A stretch of DNA of 64,000 nt from Sipunculus nudus. Its lineage: Eukaryota; Annelida; Sipuncula; Golfingiida; Sipunculidae. The stretch lies in NCBI GenBank assembly GCA_026874595.1, contig CM049313.1, positions 64,982,159 to 65,046,158 of the forward strand, in the 5' to 3' direction. Within the stretch, counting starts at the first letter, position 1, and each line of letters opens with the position of its first letter. The notes below the pieces were generated by a model. It was not told the origin of the DNA. It was given only the letters and a program-made list of their open reading frames with translations, and made no database searches. The position numbers were made by a program, and so were the translations under genes. Shown here in pieces: positions 1 to 12,239 of the stretch.

Positions 1-1380
1 GACAATCATGTCAGGTGTTCATTTTGAATAGAATTGAATTTCATTTGAAAATAAATGTGAATTTCATAAATACATATCCCATTAGAAGGAGCTCGGTACA
101 TGCGGATTTATAATGATATATACTTTAAGGGGTCTCACATGCATTTGAAACAGCCTTTTGATTGATTTAAAGTTTAGGAGGTTTTGTAAGCGATGCTAAC
201 TTCATCATGAACAGAATATAATTAAACCATGCAATTTAATATACACCGCGCTTACGAGAAGGATGGAGGGATCAAATAAAATAGAACATAACATATAATG
301 CTATATATAACATATAATGTATATTCCACGAGATAAGGCGGATAATGCTCACGGTGCATCATGCAATGTATATGATAATGAATGGTACTAAAAGCCAGTA
401 TCCCTGTGGTTCATATCCTTGCATCTCGTTTATAGTGTATCACGCCTACCATAATGGTCTTTCTCGAATTCCAAAAATTAGACCATCGTGTATGTATGTA
501 AAGTATCTACTTCTAACGTGCACCAAAAATATACGTGCATAGGAACCCACAATGCCGGCATGGGGCTCCCCTCACGCAATTTTTATTTGATCGCTAGAAA
601 TATATTGAACGGGTTTAAAGTGTGGACGGAGGCTTATTATATATAAAATACACTTAACAACCTAAATGTAAAACTTAGTGCTTTCAGATTCTGCAAAACT
701 TACTAAGCGATACGGAATATGAAGATCTGGCCGGACGGAAGCACGGTCAGGCCTAATGATTGATGGAAAAAGAGGCGGACGGATTGACGGACGATTACTA
801 ATTAAGAGAAGACTTCCCTCTTAAGGAGAGGAACATAACATTGTGGTATAATGCTCATAGTTAAGCGTGATCTGTGTGTGCAGACAACAGCGATTTGAAA
901 CCTGACCCCCCCCCCCCCCCCCATCTTCTCTTCGTTACTTCTGCGATAATATTGAAGCTATGATTTGATGTAAATTAACCAGTGGGACCATTCAAAACAT
1001 GGAAGTAAGCGTATTGTTACAAACCATTAACTTTTACATTATACCAAATCGTATAAAATGCTAATCGGCGAGGAATGTTTGTAGGGGTTGAGATCCGATA
1101 ATGCATACGGTCATCTAAGTCGTTGGAGGCGAACATGAAAATTAATACAGGGGCAGACCCCTTAAAAGTCAGTGCCAGACCACCCGATTTTCGCCGGCAG
1201 TTTTAAAGGAGTTTGTTAAGCGCGAGCCTCCGACCAACGGTACTTTTTATGATAGCAGGAGTTTATATAGCCCCCCCCCCCCCATTTGTATAAACTATCG
1301 AGGAGTATCGTGCCAGACGCTAGCAAAATTACTGTAGGATAATGATTTTCAGAACATCAGAAAAAATTTCAGAAAAATCA
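1..1380. other. No gene seen; poly-C tracts
   Basis: AT-rich sequence with frequent stops in all frames. C homopolymers occur at about 907-922 and 1271-1283. No splice-framed coding block or repeat I can name. Confidence 0.6.
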
Positions 1381-1479
1381 GTCAAGTTTGATAACTGTAC
1401 ACTTTCATCTGCATTTGCAACAATGCTCCTTAAGGAGATATTTCAGACACTTGTCACATTTTAAAAAAGTCAATAGCTT

Positions 1480-2375
1480 ATCGCGAATTTATTTTAAGAA
1501 ACTAATTCCAGTGACGCACGACCATTCCAAATCTTATAATTTAATAAAGAAACACAATATATTTACACCACTTGTGAGAAAAGAAAATATAAAATATATG
1601 TTTGCCTAGTGCATGTAAAAATGGAATGCATTGCCCATTGAAATAAGAAATATAAATAGTCTTGCTTCTTTAAACACGCCCTGAAAAATCATTTATTCAA
1701 AACGAAGGTCCCCAAAGAAAGATGTTTCTCTTTTCCGGAGATAATTAACAATGATTAAGATTTAGGGCTTGTCCCTTGAATTGGTACTTATTTAATATCG
1801 GGAAAACGGCGAGTCCATTTTGTAATTGTACAGCAGCTGAAGAAATCACATTACACTTATTATTACATTTTTCAAGTTACAGCCGATGTCGATCCGACAT
1901 GTTCACGGTCATTAAATCAGCATTTGACGAAGAAATATACGATGCAAAATTCTTTATAAACATTGATCCTACAACTAAAACTGAAAACGTATTAAAATAA
2001 TTCATATTATATGGGAGAAATGGCCAATCAGACTTTATAAGAGATAAGATACGGTTTATCACACAAACTAAACGTTTTAAATGATACCATGTGTACACCA
2101 CAGTGGTTCACTAATTATTGTTTTGAAACCCGCTACTAGTATTGTATATAGTTATAAGGGTTATCCTGCATGTTCTGTTTCACGTCTTTATATGTTTAGT
2201 CTTTTTGAGAGGTTATTATCCGTCTGTATTATGTTGTATATATTGTATCACGTGCTTAAATGTCAACTAATGCGTATATGTATATATGTTATTATAGTCA
2301 TGGTTTACATGTTACATGTTTACAAGAGAGCTTGTATATTAGCCAATGGCTACTTTGTTATCCGGTTAAAATAAA
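1480..2375 (+). mobile_element. LINE 3' end (RT C-terminal remnant)
   Basis: Broken reading frames show the C-terminal domain order of jockey/CR1-type LINEs: IFTPLVRKENIKYMF, then NALPIEIRNINSLASLKHAL (after a frame change near 1620), NHLFKTKVPKERCF, and from 1776 a zinc-knuckle-like ASPFCNCTAAEEITLHLLL followed by a Tyr/Arg block. Stops at 1607 and about 1660 show it is dead. RT itself is not present, so the copy is 5'-truncated. Confidence 0.65.
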
Positions 2376-2572
2376 TATGTCCAAACCAACAATACATATA
2401 GAGAGATCTTTTCAGGGGATGTAATTTTTTTTTATTTGCCATGAGATTTAAGTAAGAAACTGAAGATAAGGAATCATGCAATCTAAACTAATGGCTAATA
2501 GATTTCTTGTAAAAATTGATATAACTGAATAACATACAATATTATACACAAACAAATATATATATATTTATA

Positions 2573-2593
2573 TAGGTAAATTATATATATATA

Positions 2594-2638
<45 letters not shown>
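2573..2638 (+). repeat. (TA)n microsatellite
   Basis: TA repeats with short ATTTATATAGG interruptions, after the LINE 3' end. Confidence 0.9.
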
Positions 2639-2639
<1 letters not shown>

Positions 2640-2641
<2 letters not shown>

Positions 2642-4620
2642 TTTGCCTCCAACCACCCTTTAGGTAAATCCAGCTACCCCCTATCTAAGGGTATGATTAA
2701 GATGGCGTTTTCGCAAGAATCACGCAAATATGTTAGCTGTTCCGCAATAAAAGAAAGATGGCGTCATAAAGTGTATTCCTATGTGAACCCTTCCTGAATT
2801 AAACATTACACAATAGCAAAATGTGTACAAAGAGTATAATACATTACTTTTCTTAAACATATTGAATACCTGTTTCTTCTTAAATAAAAATGTGGGGTCC
2901 GGTTATTTCCTGGTTATTTCGTTTTTAATAACTTAAATAATCAAATATAGTTTTTTTGTACGGTTCACACATGTTAACTTTGAATTTTATAGTTAAAGAT
3001 ATATCCGGTCGTATGCTGGTGAATTATTTGCATTGGTCAGACTCGGCCGCACCAGACTTAGCACCGGCCAAATACACACATATTCTCTTACCATTATGTG
3101 CACAAATGCTCCTTCCGCGGGGTCACTTCTGTTATGATTCCTTACCTATATGTCTGGAACATAAATATAGAAAGCCACACCCTTATGTACAACACATTCC
3201 CAGAGGAACACACTGGTGTGCCACGGAGATGTGTATCATATACCCTATGCATGGGTATGACGTCCACCGTGACATACACGGTCTCTTGTGTTCCTACAAC
3301 ATGAAGATAAGGTCTTGATGAATAAGTTAGTATCCTGTCTGTCTGTTATGGTGCGTGTTCCAGGAAACCTTAGATCATTATATTGCTAATTAAGTAAAAA
3401 TGTGGCAGCTCCATATTCATGTGTCCTGATTTATCACTGCATAGCAAGACTGGAACGTATCGAGACGGAAGCCAATAATGGTACCGTCATTGTTACATAC
3501 ACACGTAACCATTCTTCAGAGCTGTTTCTTTTGACAATTCCTATTTGAAAACGGAAGCACTTATTACAATGGTTGAGGGAAGACCTTTATCAAAGTTTGG
3601 CACTTCGTTCACGATATTATTTCTCAAGCCGCTATTAACATTCTGTATGGATAAAAGTCGTTGATAAAGTTATCTATGTTCACATAATTTTCGCTATCCA
3701 ATACCGTTCCCCGTTTACTAAATTTATTTACAATGAGTTTGTAGCATCGATTATGGAGGTTAAGAATTGATTGCCTTAATTACCCATGTTTTACACAACA
3801 GACATATCATATCCTCTGTCCTCATTTACGGGGATGGATCCTGGTGCGGGTGGAGGGGGGGGGGCGGATGCATCCTCCTTCACCTTCAAATAATAGCTTA
3901 TAGAAAATAAAGCAGAACAAAATAAATAAAAATAAGAATAATAGAAAAAAATTTGTGCAAATATCTTCGGATCCCATTGAACAATCCTTGCCACCCCCCC
4001 CCCCCACCCCCACTTCCATACACACACGCACACACGAACGGGAATGATATTCCCTCCAGGCCGAGGAAAGTATGAAACTGGCCGTAACTTATTGTAGGTA
4101 TAATAACGACAGTACCTGCAGAATTTACACGATAATTAGGTAGATTAAAAATGAAACGATCCTTGAAATTTGCTACACACATTATACTAACAATGGGCAG
4201 GAGATTCGTTTGACTGACATAGGCTCTTATATGTGTATACCAACTGGTTTATCTCGGGGGAAATGTTAAAATGTGATTGACGTCCGTGCACTGTTATTTC
4301 GTGAGATGAATCTTTCTCGATATCAGCATAGTGTAACTAACACAGAATATTTCTATTATTATATTTATCAATTTAAATTTTGCCAAAAGATAATTTGACG
4401 AAGACACAAAAAGGCATATGACCAGTCTCCACCAGAGTTCACTACCGCAACGCTAAATATCACTTATATTCAGCGTAGCGGTAGTGACCTCTGGTTGAGA
4501 TTGGCATATGACCATGCAGTGTTAATCCTTTTCAAAACTGACAGTAAATATAACATATATATTAACATTTATAATATTGATCCTTGCGTAATACGAAACG
4601 ATATATTATCATTTATAATA
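2640..4620. other. No gene seen
   Basis: A 120-codon open stretch (2956-3318) shows no recognisable motif and begins without a good start, so I leave it uncalled. G and C runs lie at 3855-3867 and 3993-4009. Confidence 0.5.
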
Positions 4621-4622
4621 CT

Positions 4623-4712
4623 CAGTGGCGTATCCAGGATTTGAAAATAGAGGGGGCGCACCACTATAAAGTCGGGAAAGGGGGCTGTTCTGCGTCTTTT
4701 AGACATGTCATG

Positions 4713-4763
<51 letters not shown>

Positions 4764-4988
4764 TTTATATAATCAATAATTTTTTTTTTTAATTATATTG
4801 ATATTCCACAAAGCCCTATTAGTAAGCATATTTAAACTGGTTTGAACACACTGCGTGACTGTTAGATTAATTCGATTGTCTCCTACTAAACAATCAAATA
4901 TTGTTAGTGCGTGCATAATTATTATGATTATTATATGTAATTTTGTAAGGTATCTAGTTCAAGTTGTTTATTATGTTAACAGTCGGAA

Positions 4989-5041
<53 letters not shown>

Positions 5042-5903
5042 GCATTATTTGAACAACAGAAAAATACATGTATCAATCAGTGTAGTGTTGTAACTTAAGT
5101 GTAATTTTTAAGTAGAAGATGGTCAGAACACATGTAAAAGAACTTAAATGGATTAACTATTATATGTCACTGAATCTGTCAAAGATACTACATCTATTTT
5201 TCATGTAGAACTTCTGATAATGAATTCCATAATATAGGTTTTCGTAGATAAACTATTTTTGCAGAAATTAAGTTCGAACTATAGCCAGTTGGAGTTAAAA
5301 AGAAATAAAGATAGTCTGACCTGAGGTAATTAAAGTACATAAACACAAGAAATTTTAGAAGTGAAAAATACTCATTGCCTGTTATTTGCATACCATTTAT
5401 AGGTTTATATTATTTTTGAAAATGCAGCTTTCTGACATAATGCCTGGACTCTAGCTCCAGTGACAGTAGCTGAGTATTTAGAGGTGATTTTAATTACCCC
5501 AGAATCAAGAAATCGGAAGCTTTCATATAGTCTCTTGGTGTATTACAAGCTAAATTTTAAAAATGAGGCACAGCAAGCGTCTAGTGAAAGTACAAATAGC
5601 TTGCATGGATTGTTTAACAGTTTTTGGCCATCCACAATCATGTTACAGAACAATCACAGGGTTTGGAGACTTCACTTCTGCACACAAACAACATAGAAAA
5701 GAGAGATAGTAAAATCAAATGTGTAAATATATAATCCCTTTACTTTTTAGATTTATTTGAGAAATTTTCAAAGTCTGACACTCTTTACATTTACATTACG
5801 AACAATATTTTGTTCTTTCTTCACAAAGTTTCAACAAATACAACGAAACTAGTTTCTCTTTAGGTCAGTAGGAACCTTTAGAACTGATAATAAATATACA
5901 TTG

Positions 5904-5947
<44 letters not shown>

Positions 5948-6190
5948 CAGACAAGATCTTTCTTGTTTTTCTTCTTTCTTTTCCATATGGGCATAACATT
6001 ACCATAACCGCGCATTTTTTACTTAAAACGACATATTTTATATTTATGTGTGTGCATACTCAATTAAAATAACATAAAATAAATTTGAGTTAACAAACAT
6101 AACACTTGCCAGTAGTTGACTGGTATAAGTGTAAGCAGAATTTTAGGGGGGGGGCGCGCCCCTTTGCGCCCCCCTATGAATACGCCCCTG
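4623..6190. mobile_element. Candidate non-autonomous DNA transposon (1.57 kb)
   Basis: The left end CAGTGGCGTATCCAGG (4623) mirrors the right end (CCTATGAATACGCCCCTG, ending 6190) with three mismatches in about 16 positions. Both ends continue into G/C-rich runs containing GGGGGCGCA. The flanks are ATACT on both sides, a 5-bp duplication. The inside has three (TA)n tracts (4716-4759, 4995-5038, 5906-5945) and no convincing transposase. Confidence 0.55.
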
Positions 6191-6384
6191 ATACTGATCC
6201 CTTGTCTATTTCTTTGGACCACAGGCATTGATAACGTATATAATTGCGTCACGTTTGCCGCATGGCAAATACAAGACTACCAAAACAACTGGTGTCTGTA
6301 AAAAGACCCATCGGAGGTTAGCGGAGGCGCAACAAGGACTCAAAGCATCGATGAAAAAATACTATATATCAAAATAGATAAAAG

Positions 6385-6680
6385 TTTCGTGCAGGGTCGA
6401 ACAGAGTGGCGAGCAGCTGCACACAAAGGTGCGGAAGACGCTGAGATAGCACTCCCAGCGCAGTCCAGGAGGAAACGTGAGGTCCGCACGGCGAGGATGG
6501 CAATAACCTCAACAGTAACCACCGCTCCCATGTGTCCAACATGAGGGAGGTTCTTCCGTGCCCGGATTTGCCTGACAAGTCATCTCCGGACACACAAAGC
6601 CAGATGAACTACTAAACCTTGATCATCATGGTCATCTTCGCAAAGCGATGGACGAACATTATCATTTAATTGCCATGATG
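6385..6680 (+). mobile_element. LINE remnant: pol C-terminal zinc-finger segment
   Basis: The plus frame reads GRTEWRAAAHKGAEDAE, an Arg-rich stretch (QSRRKREVRTARM), then MCPT-stop-GRFFRARICLTSHLRTHKAR. This is the C2H2-like end of a family of non-LTR retrotransposon polymerases (normally C-P-T-C-G-R), with the second Cys codon mutated to TGA. HHGHLRK follows in another frame. Only the 3' end is present. Confidence 0.55.
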
Positions 6681-6689
6681 CTCTAGCAT

Positions 6690-9480
6690 AAACGATTGTA
6701 CACCCCTGAAGATAAGGCGACATGTAAACGAAGGGTATATTTTCGTGAAAATTTCCCCATAGCGAATATCGCGATTTTGATACCATCTCGAACAGAAAGA
6801 AAACCTGAGTATCCTCTTGTAATTGTTGTCAGGACCAGCGACAAATAACTGTAGTACCAAATATTTAAGTGGCACCCCCTGTTGGCCGTCATGTTAACTG
6901 TATTTTATCCTATGTCATCCTTTATATTACATATAAATAATAACCTGGTATGTTTTGTTTTCTAAAGATTGACGTAAGAAACGTCATTCATGCCATTTGA
7001 AAAAAAGGCCATTTCGGCATACTTCGCAAAATTCTTTGCGAGCCTTCCCTAAAATCCAATCGCAATCGCAAAATTGCGAATATTTGGATCACATGGGCCG
7101 TGGTCCGCATTTGTTGTGGAAAAACCACAGCTCCCTCTATATATGATTAAACTGTTTTTATGGGTACCTACGTGTGTCCCTCACAACGAATCATAACGAA
7201 GCGGATCGGGGATAGATTTAGGCGATTTACTAATGTCAAAAATAACCGACTTCCCAGCCGGTCCCCAGTGACAGGTGACTGGGCACGGCTCATTAATTTG
7301 ACTTGTTTCTTTGTTGGACAAATAAAAGGCACACGAAAGGTTATTCATCAGAAATGTTAGGCCTATATAATTATGGATACATATTTGACGCAATGAGTAC
7401 AACAGAGCAGACCATACCGTCTTCATGTCATTCCTCGGCGATAGATGTCGCTATAGTGTCTGTGTAAATTTTTTTTTATGTCTGGTAATATGTTACATAC
7501 TTCGCTTTAATAAAATGTTAAATTTGCTGCAGTTACATTGTTCAATTTTAGCAATTATATGGATCAGTTTCACAGAGAGCGTGCTCTGTTCAAATGTATG
7601 CCTGTTTCTTCAAGCTTCCTTCTAACATTAAAGGTTTTGAGCGTGGTCCAAAACGGCGTTATTCTGCTTTAAACTTTGCCGATATAACTCTATCCGCATT
7701 GCCACAAAATAGACGCTCACCTGGACCTTGTAATGGAAAGCTTTCATGTCGTACCCTTATCGATCTCGGACACGTTTATTTCTACCAGTTTCTCGAAACT
7801 GCTCTATGGAGCTGACATTTTTGCGTACACACTAAACCCTGACGTCACAGGGCGCATATCGAAATTACGGATATATCGGTAGCATATATAAATCGTACTT
7901 CGCGGGGCTGAGTCCTTTCTCTGCCTGTGTTGTCAGTATTCAGATGCTGCCGCTGGTCGTGCCTATTTTTCAGCTGCCGCTGCCTCGCGTGCACTGTGTT
8001 TCATGAAACATGACACACATTTAACCGAAATATCTGCTATGACCGCTATTCGGTCTCCATTTTACCCAATGTTTATTATTTTACAAATTCCTCCTAACAA
8101 ACGGGTTCAATAATTACTGCGCAATACCCCCGATTGGCCAAACGTCACTCTCCACAAGTGCTCTTGTTAAAGTTTAACATTTATTATAATTAAATCATTA
8201 TATTTAAATAAAAAAAAACAGACTTAAATTTCTTTGTTTTATTTCTAAATTATTTCTAAATAATGATTTTGGTATTTATACATGTACACTATATATGTGT
8301 AAGTATCCTGCAAGTATTTTTATTATTAAAACAATAATCGAGAAATAAATCCAATAGAGAGATTTAAATAGATTCAATATAGTGAATTTGATTAAATATA
8401 GTCCGTTATATATATATTTTTCTAAATCGGCAGAAAAATTTCAAAATAAGTATACAAAACAGAAAGGAGGCTAGAGCCTGATTTACTCGAATAAAACTAT
8501 AGCGGTCTTCAGAATGTACAGTCTTGGCAATAAGGCAGAAGTAAAAAAAAATATCGTAAAAAAAAATATGTGTCCTAGGCCTCATATTTCAGCTAATGAA
8601 AACACCCATATTGGAAATCTAGCGCAAAGAGAAAAAGAAAGATAATTGGGAGAAAAAGGGGAAAAAAGGTAAACTGCATGATGGTCTTGAATCCGGTGCA
8701 AGCCAAGAGAGTCCCCTAATGAAAATTTCTCCAAATGTTTATTTTGAATTAATACCCCTTTGAACCTCTAACCGTGGTGGGGGGGGGGGGGGAGTTATTA
8801 GAAAAAAATGTTAATATGAAAGTGGGTTGGCAACCAATAACATACGCGATGCACGTCACTTTGCCGCTGAAATTAAAAGCAATAGAAATGTGTAAAATAT
8901 AATTGTTGGTTCTTTTCCTGAAGTTTTCCTTTCGTTTTTGATCTTTAGCCCCTCATCCACGATAGTGTCTTACTCTGTACATATATTTGAGTTTAAAGGG
9001 ACCTATTGCGTAATCTGACGTCTTATTTATAGATGATTCCTTGAACCTTACGTAAAACAAGGTCAGAAAACGCCGATTCCTCGGCACACTTGCCGTGTGC
9101 GTTTTGTTTATATCCGCGCGTTAATGACTTTTTTAGGGGGGCGGGGGTAGGGGGCGCCACTTTCATCAAAACACATTCAATAAAGACATCTGGCAGCAAT
9201 TAAAACAAACCGGAGTTTTGCATCGGGATGGTGAAACTATAAACCCACCGCACATATGCAACAACCATATTTCATTTTTGTTTGTCAACATTGCTGTCTT
9301 TATTAACACCTTGTAGATAAACAAGCTCAAACATAGCCATTATAAGATTTTTTACTTAACAGGAATTGCCACAGGTACACAGAGTGAGTAAGAAATCACA
9401 TAAATTCTACAGAAATGGTAGATTAATAGACAATTAATAAACAAATAAGTCTATAAGTCTATTTAAAAGGCGTCACTCGC
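6690..9480. other. No coding region recognised
   Basis: Apart from the possible promoter at 7840-7925, the stretch contains only short open frames, a G run (8779-8793) and AT-rich sequence. Confidence 0.5.
7840..7925 (+). promoter_or_regulatory. Possible core promoter: CRE plus TATA box
   Basis: A perfect CRE (TGACGTCA) lies at 7840-7847, and TATATAAA at 7885-7892 is 38 bp further on. A start near 7915-7925 (GCTGAGTCCTTTCTC) would have the usual spacing. No coding region that I recognise follows. It could be a host promoter, or the U3 of an unrecognised LTR. Confidence 0.35.
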
Positions 9481-9491
9481 CTTTTAGAGAA

Positions 9492-9493
<2 letters not shown>

Positions 9494-9561
<68 letters not shown>
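9494..9561 (+). repeat. (GA)n microsatellite
   Basis: About 34 uninterrupted GA units, followed by the word GACGCGTAGGTAAAGATAAAG that recurs (diverged) at 11400. Confidence 0.95.
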
Positions 9562-9563
<2 letters not shown>

Positions 9564-9607
9564 GCGTAGGTAAAGATAAAGAGTGACGCATTTTAAATAG
9601 ACTTATT

Positions 9608-9612
<5 letters not shown>

Positions 9613-9657
<45 letters not shown>
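9613..9657 (+). repeat. (TG)n/(TA)n microsatellite
   Basis: TGTGTGTGTG passes into TATATATA just left of the duplicated segment that begins at 9650. Confidence 0.9.
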
Positions 9658-9658
<1 letters not shown>

Positions 9659-10078
9659 TGACGGAAAGCATGTGGGAGGTGGGAGTACCAGGGTAAACGA
9701 ATCCAATCCAGTTCGGTCCGCACTGTGTGCGACCCCTCTAGGACCGGACCGGATCGGACCGGGAAAGATATGTGGCGGACTCAATAGGATTCTCAGTCCT
9801 GTCCGCTCCGATCCGATATCGTCTCGTCCGCTATGTGTGCGACCCGCTTAAGTTATCACCCACGCTTTCGTTACAAAATGCATTTTGTAGTCCTAAGAAC
9901 TCTTGTTGCTTTCCCATCTATAGAATATTTCCACGCACCGCCACCTTGGCTAATTTACTGCTATAGAACGTGATTCTTTTATCCCAAATATGAAAAAAAA
10001 TCAAAAGCAGCGTTATAAAATATCACCTGTGGCTTATAACGGTGACACCTGTATATCACGTGCCTGACACATGAACAG

Positions 10079-10941
10079 TGTTATAGATGTCTCTCATATG
10101 CAGCAGTGTGTTTGTTCAGCGCTAGCGTTGGCTGTTGCTATGACGGCATAGCCCGGCCCACGCGTGGGGTCTGACGTGTACACAGCGGTCATGCTAGTCT
10201 GGGGCTTTCTCGCCTGGCCGAGCCGGGTCAGCCCACGTGTGAACCCTGACATGTACAAACACAGCGTTCTTGTCCAAGATGTTTCCTGTAACGCGTGTGT
10301 TCTGTGTAGTTTGTTAGAATCTTTGGATTGATCGGAAAGTGGAAAGTTCTCGGATCGGGGTGAAAAGTTATAAATAGGGAGCTGTGTTTTAGAGCCGAGA
10401 GAAAGGTGAGAGAATATTCCAGCGGACACAGAAGAGTGGACTTTTTCCTATAATTGCGGCAGTTACAGCTTTACTTCTAAATTTGTGACGGATTTTATAG
10501 AGGCTTCAGTTTGCCTTTCGGATCACTGCCAGGATTTCACTTTGGATTACAGTAGAACTATTTTGTGATTACATTGGACTGTTATTCTCTGAGAAGATTT
10601 GTGCGAACTGTATCCGGTTTATACATTTTAAAGGACTTGTCGCTGTGACAGTGGTGGTATCCAGGTACTGTGCACTTTGGTTATTATGTTGTATGATTAT
10701 ATTGATTTGCTGTTATACTGTTGTTGTACTGTGTAATTGTATTGATTTAATGTATTGTAATGTTAGGGTTGTTTTAAGAATAAATTATAGTTATTTGTTA
10801 ACAAAAAACCACTGACTTCTTTATGAATTCCCCTAGACATTTCACGCTGCCTAGTGTTACAGAATCTGATTTTTTTAATCCCCATTACAAGATTTATCTT
10901 CGTCACGCATACGTGATCTGTTGATATAAGGTTCCGTAACA
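10079..10941 (+). mobile_element. Solo LTR, copy 1 (863 bp)
   Basis: It starts TGTTATAGATGTCTCTC and ends CCGTAACA. U3 contains GCTATGACGGCATAGCCCGG and GTCTGACGTGTACACAGCGG; a TATA box (TATAAATAGGG) lies at 10370; AATAAATTATAGTTATTTGT follows near 10780. Flanks are ACAG and AGAG, a likely 4-bp duplication with one change. No internal region follows, so it is a solo LTR. Confidence 0.85.
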
Positions 10942-11312
10942 AGAGATATCTAATAGTAAACAAGTTTGTGAGAATTCAGCTCACCTACACGAACTTGGCA
11001 GTATTGAAGACCCATTAGAAATTGGTACTAGCCAGGATTGGAAGTTTCTCTTCGACCAATGATAGCAGCTCTATAAATCACATGACAGGAATACAAATTT
11101 CAAGAGATAAATTCAGCTGTTGGTCATCTCATTTTTTTCCCCATCTAAATACAGCATTTATGTTTATCCCTCATTTATGATGACAAGTGAAGTAACTATA
11201 TATTTAATAATTTTTTACATCCATGGATGATAGATATCCAGATTTATTTGTTAATGGAAGTAGTACCGCAGATAGAGATGCGATAATCTTTGTAAAAATG
11301 CCATAATTTTCG

Positions 11313-11316
<4 letters not shown>

Positions 11317-11364
<48 letters not shown>
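11317..11364 (+). repeat. (TAA)n microsatellite
   Basis: Sixteen or so ATA/TAA units with no interruption, immediately before the repeat end at 11365. Confidence 0.95.
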
Positions 11365-11490
11365 GTGGTATATAGCCGTGTTAGTCTGTAATTGAAGCAT
11401 AGGTAAAGATAAAGAGATACATCTTTTAGATAGACTAACTTGTTTATTAACACACGAGCTTTCAAAGCACACAGCCTTCTTCTTCAGGTG
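11365..11490 (-). mobile_element. Repeat end with hammerhead-like relic, first copy
   Basis: The plus strand reads GTGGTATATAGCCGTGTTAG, TAGATAGACTAACTTGTTTA, CACACGAGCTTTC. On the minus strand CTGAAGA (11487-11481), a 17-nt imperfect hairpin region and GAAAGC (11463-11458) follow in order. The stem pairs poorly, so this copy is probably inactive. It is bounded by (TAA)n on the left and by a long (TA)n on the right. Confidence 0.5.
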
Positions 11491-11491
11491 G

Positions 11492-11492
<1 letters not shown>

Positions 11493-11561
<69 letters not shown>
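11493..11561 (+). repeat. (TA)n microsatellite
   Basis: About 34 TA units between the hammerhead-like relic and the duplicated segment starting at 11565. Confidence 0.95.
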
Positions 11562-11564
<3 letters not shown>

Positions 11565-12239
11565 CTGACATTAAGCATGAATCCGGACCGGATTGGGAAA
11601 GATTGTGGCGGACTCTATAGGATCTCGTCTCGTACGCCATGTGTGCGACCTGCTTCAGTTATTACCCAGCTTTCGTAAAAAATGCATTTTGTAGGCCTAA
11701 GAACTATTGTTGCTTTCCCATCTACAGAATATTTCCACGCACCGCCACCTTGGCTAATTTACTGCCTTGGAACGTGATTCTTTCATCTCTAATATGAAAA
11801 AAATAAATAAATCAAAAGCATCATTATAAAATATCACCTGTGTCTTATAACGGTGACACCTGTATATAACGTACCTGACGCATGAACAGATATCTTACAC
11901 TAAACAAGTTGGTGAGATTTCAGCTCACCGACACGAACTTGGCAGTATCGTAGACCCAATAGAAATGGGTACCAGTAAATACTGGGAAGGTTACATGGAA
12001 TTGACTAGCGCTCCATCCAGGAGAAATTTAACTTCTAAGTCGCTTCACGCTACAGAAACGGGGATAAACTCCGGCCTGATGAGCCAGTCGGCTTGGGTGT
12101 ATAAGGCCCAACAGACTTTGCCTACCCAAAACGAAACGAACCTATTTCAGTTTGGTATTGTTGGGACGGTCGGGACTACTTGTCTCCCCGTCTCCCCTCC
12201 TCCTTTGCGCCCCTCTCCTGGCCTATTTTTCTTTAAAAA

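Larger units (their letters stand above)
9650..12000 (+). repeat. Segmental duplication; second copy lacks the LTR
   Basis: 9650-10078 plus 10942-11040 matches 11565-12000 with high similarity. Shared landmarks are GTTGCTTTCCCATCTA, TATTTCCACGCACCGCCACC, TAACGGTGACACCTGTATAT, then CATGAACAG, and beyond the LTR TCAGCTCACC.ACACGAACTT. In the first copy the solo LTR sits between CATGAACAG and AGAGATATC; the second reads CATGAACAGATATC with nothing inserted. Confidence 0.85.

Noticed and set aside
2956-3318. 120-codon open stretch
   Set aside because: No recognisable motif, no good start or splice context, and no related frame nearby.
9484-9851. Open frames in GA/TA repeats
   Set aside because: They are low-complexity translations of microsatellites.
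10094-10429. 111-codon minus-strand open frame
   Set aside because: It lies wholly inside the U3/R region of a solo LTR and is not conserved in the other LTR copies.
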